DNA of 64,000 nucleotides from Sporosarcina aquimarina (GTDB lineage Bacteria; Bacillota; Bacilli; Bacillales_A; Planococcaceae), in contig NZ_JAMBOM010000001.1 of NCBI RefSeq assembly GCF_023715615.1, positions 62,001 to 126,000 on the forward strand, read 5' to 3'. Shown here piece after piece: positions 62,953-64,000 of this stretch (the first letter of the stretch is position 1; every line of letters starts with the position of its first letter). The position numbers were made by a program, and so were the translations under genes. The notes under the pieces are model-generated. The model searched no databases, was not told the origin of the DNA, and saw only the letters and a program-made list of their open reading frames with translations.

Positions 62953-64000
62953 ATAGGCGCCTCCTAGTTCTGCTTAGCGTAGCAATTATTTTTCTCATAG
63001 GTCTTGTCTTGGCAGCGATTTTAAATGTGAGAATTCTATTGTTTTTCACAACTGCTTTGTTTTTAACATTATTAGGGTACTACTCATTATTGACACTAGC
63101 GGGACTATACAATCGATTAAAAAGACCGGAGATTCCGGAATTGGAGTCATATCCAGGTGTGGATATCTTGATTCCTGCGCATAACGAAGGAGTCGTCATC
63201 AAAGATACGATCGAAGCGATGACGGCACTTAATTATCCGGGAGATTTGCAAATATATGTGTTGAATGATAATTCGTCGGATGAAACCGGGGAGATTGCGG
63301 GCGATTTTGCAGCAACCTTCAAAAACGTCCATCATATTCAGGTGCCACCTGGAGAACCGCGTGGGAAATCACGTGTGCTCAACCATGGATTGAGTATTTC
63401 ATCAAATAAATATTATTGCGTCTATGACGCGGATAATCAGCCTGATTCTGAAGCACTCATTAAGCTAGTTGCGACGGCTGAGAAAAACGAGCAGTCTGCA
63501 GGCGCTGTTGGCTACGTGAGAACAATTAACGAACAAAAGAATTGGCTGACCCGTATGATTTCAATAGAATTTCAAGTGTTTCAACTGCTCATGCAATCGG
63601 GGCGTTGGCAGTTGTTTAAAACGGGCTCTTTGACAGGAACGAATATGCTTGTTAAACGCAGTGTCATAGAAGATCTAGGCGGTTATGATCCATATGCCAT
63701 CGCGGAGGATGCAGAACTGACACTGAGAATCACGAAGGCGGGGTATTATTTACCGATTGTCACTGATTCCATCACGTGGGAGCAAGAGCCTGAAACGCTA
63801 GGAGTCTATTTAAAACAACGGACACGTTGGTTACAAGGGAACTTATACATTGTTGAAAAGACCTTAACGGAACCAGGCTATTTCAAAGGGAAGTTACTCG
63901 TCCATTCGATTCACCAGTTACTCGTTTATGTAATTTTTTGGCTGTTTCTCATCATTTCGTATGTGTGGTTTGCCCTTGGAATCTTGGATATCTTCTATAT
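62949..64000 (+). CDS. Family 2 glycosyltransferase, processive type (3' end outside window)
   Basis: The frame is open from ATG 62949 to the window end (at least 350 residues). Two N-terminal membrane helices (residues 5-24 and 29-53) precede the catalytic domain. It has DILIPAHNEG (nucleotide site), VLNDNSSDETG, the metal-binding VYDADNQPD, the acceptor Asp in AIAEDAELTLR, and QRTRWLQGN (the Q-x-x-R-W motif). C-terminal membrane helices begin near the end. This architecture matches cellulose-synthase-like enzymes that extrude polysaccharide, such as YdaM. Coupling to the degenerate GGDEF protein suggests c-di-GMP control of an exopolysaccharide. Confidence 0.88.
   Translation, partial: MNRRLLVLLSVAIIFLIGLVLAAILNVRILLFFTTALFLTLLGYYSLLTLAGLYNRLKRPEIPELESYPGVDILIPAHNEGVVIKDTIEAMTALNYPGDLQIYVLNDNSSDETGEIAGDFAATFKNVHHIQVPPGEPRGKSRVLNHGLSISSNKYYCVYDADNQPDSEALIKLVATAEKNEQSAGAVGYVRTINEQKNWLTRMISIEFQVFQLLMQSGRWQLFKTGSLTGTNMLVKRSVIEDLGGYDPYAIAEDAELTLRITKAGYYLPIVTDSITWEQEPETLGVYLKQRTRWLQGNLYIVEKTLTEPGYFKGKLLVHSIHQLLVYVIFWLFLIISYVWFALGILDIFY

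Overview
The window looks like the chromosome of a low-to-mid GC Bacillota of the Bacillaceae/Planococcaceae type (Sporosarcina-like; inferred from gene content only). Supporting signs are AGGAGG-type ribosome binding sites, frequent TTG/GTG starts, a LiaFSR-type envelope stress locus, CheV, UppP, the NreABC nitrate/oxygen regulators, YhgE/Pip and a ydaK/ydaM-like pair. I see no rRNA, tRNA, transposase, phage gene or CRISPR array.

Layout. 1-3.3 kb: the end of a sensor kinase, a small acidic protein and a multi-repeat TM-helix channel-like protein. 3.4-7.8 kb (minus strand): a complete Lia-type locus, liaI-liaH(pspA)-[925-bp array of 21-bp repeats]-liaF-liaS-liaR. 8-12 kb: a fatty-acid catabolic run (thiolase, acyl-CoA dehydrogenase, acyl-CoA ligase). 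12.4-16.8 kb: DedA, UppP, an OmpR/HK two-component pair and a PepSY protein. 17.7-22.4 kb: CheV, an alanine/glycine:Na+ symporter and a chemoreceptor. 22.9-26.5 kb: class I ribonucleotide reductase with an embedded flavodoxin and NrdR-type boxes upstream. 27.2-38.1 kb: respiratory nitrate reductase narGHJI, nreABC, a hemerythrin-like protein and a NarK/NarT-type nitrate transporter fused to a C-terminal PAS domain. 38.2-44.3 kb: molybdenum cofactor genes (moeB-like, moaB, moaC, moeA, mobB, moaE, moaD, mobA, moaA), which supply the cofactor of NarG. 44.3-50 kb: a SEC-C protein, an AIM24-family protein, and a TetR/MFS efflux pair. 50.7-55.9 kb: probable lysine catabolism (aldehyde dehydrogenase, lysine 6-dehydrogenase-like, acyl-CoA dehydrogenase) and a serpin lipoprotein. 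56.1-60.2 kb: an opine-dehydrogenase-like protein and a TetR/YhgE pair. 60.7-64 kb: a small membrane protein, an SDR, a degenerate-GGDEF membrane protein and a truncated family 2 glycosyltransferase.

The most unusual structure is non-coding. At least five of the longer intergenic gaps hold arrays with a strict 20- or 21-bp period: 5.8-6.7, 12.1-12.3, 16.9-17.5, 46.2/46.4 and 50.1-50.6 kb, plus a degenerate one near 60.5 kb. Four of them share the core TTTATGAGCAC, and the units often alternate to make a 40-bp dimer. I do not recognise this as a named repeat family. The nitrate block is functionally the most coherent part: sensor (nreABC), enzyme (narGHJI), transporter and cofactor synthesis are contiguous, with a TAGGG-N4-CCCTA palindrome upstream of narG that could be the NreC operator.
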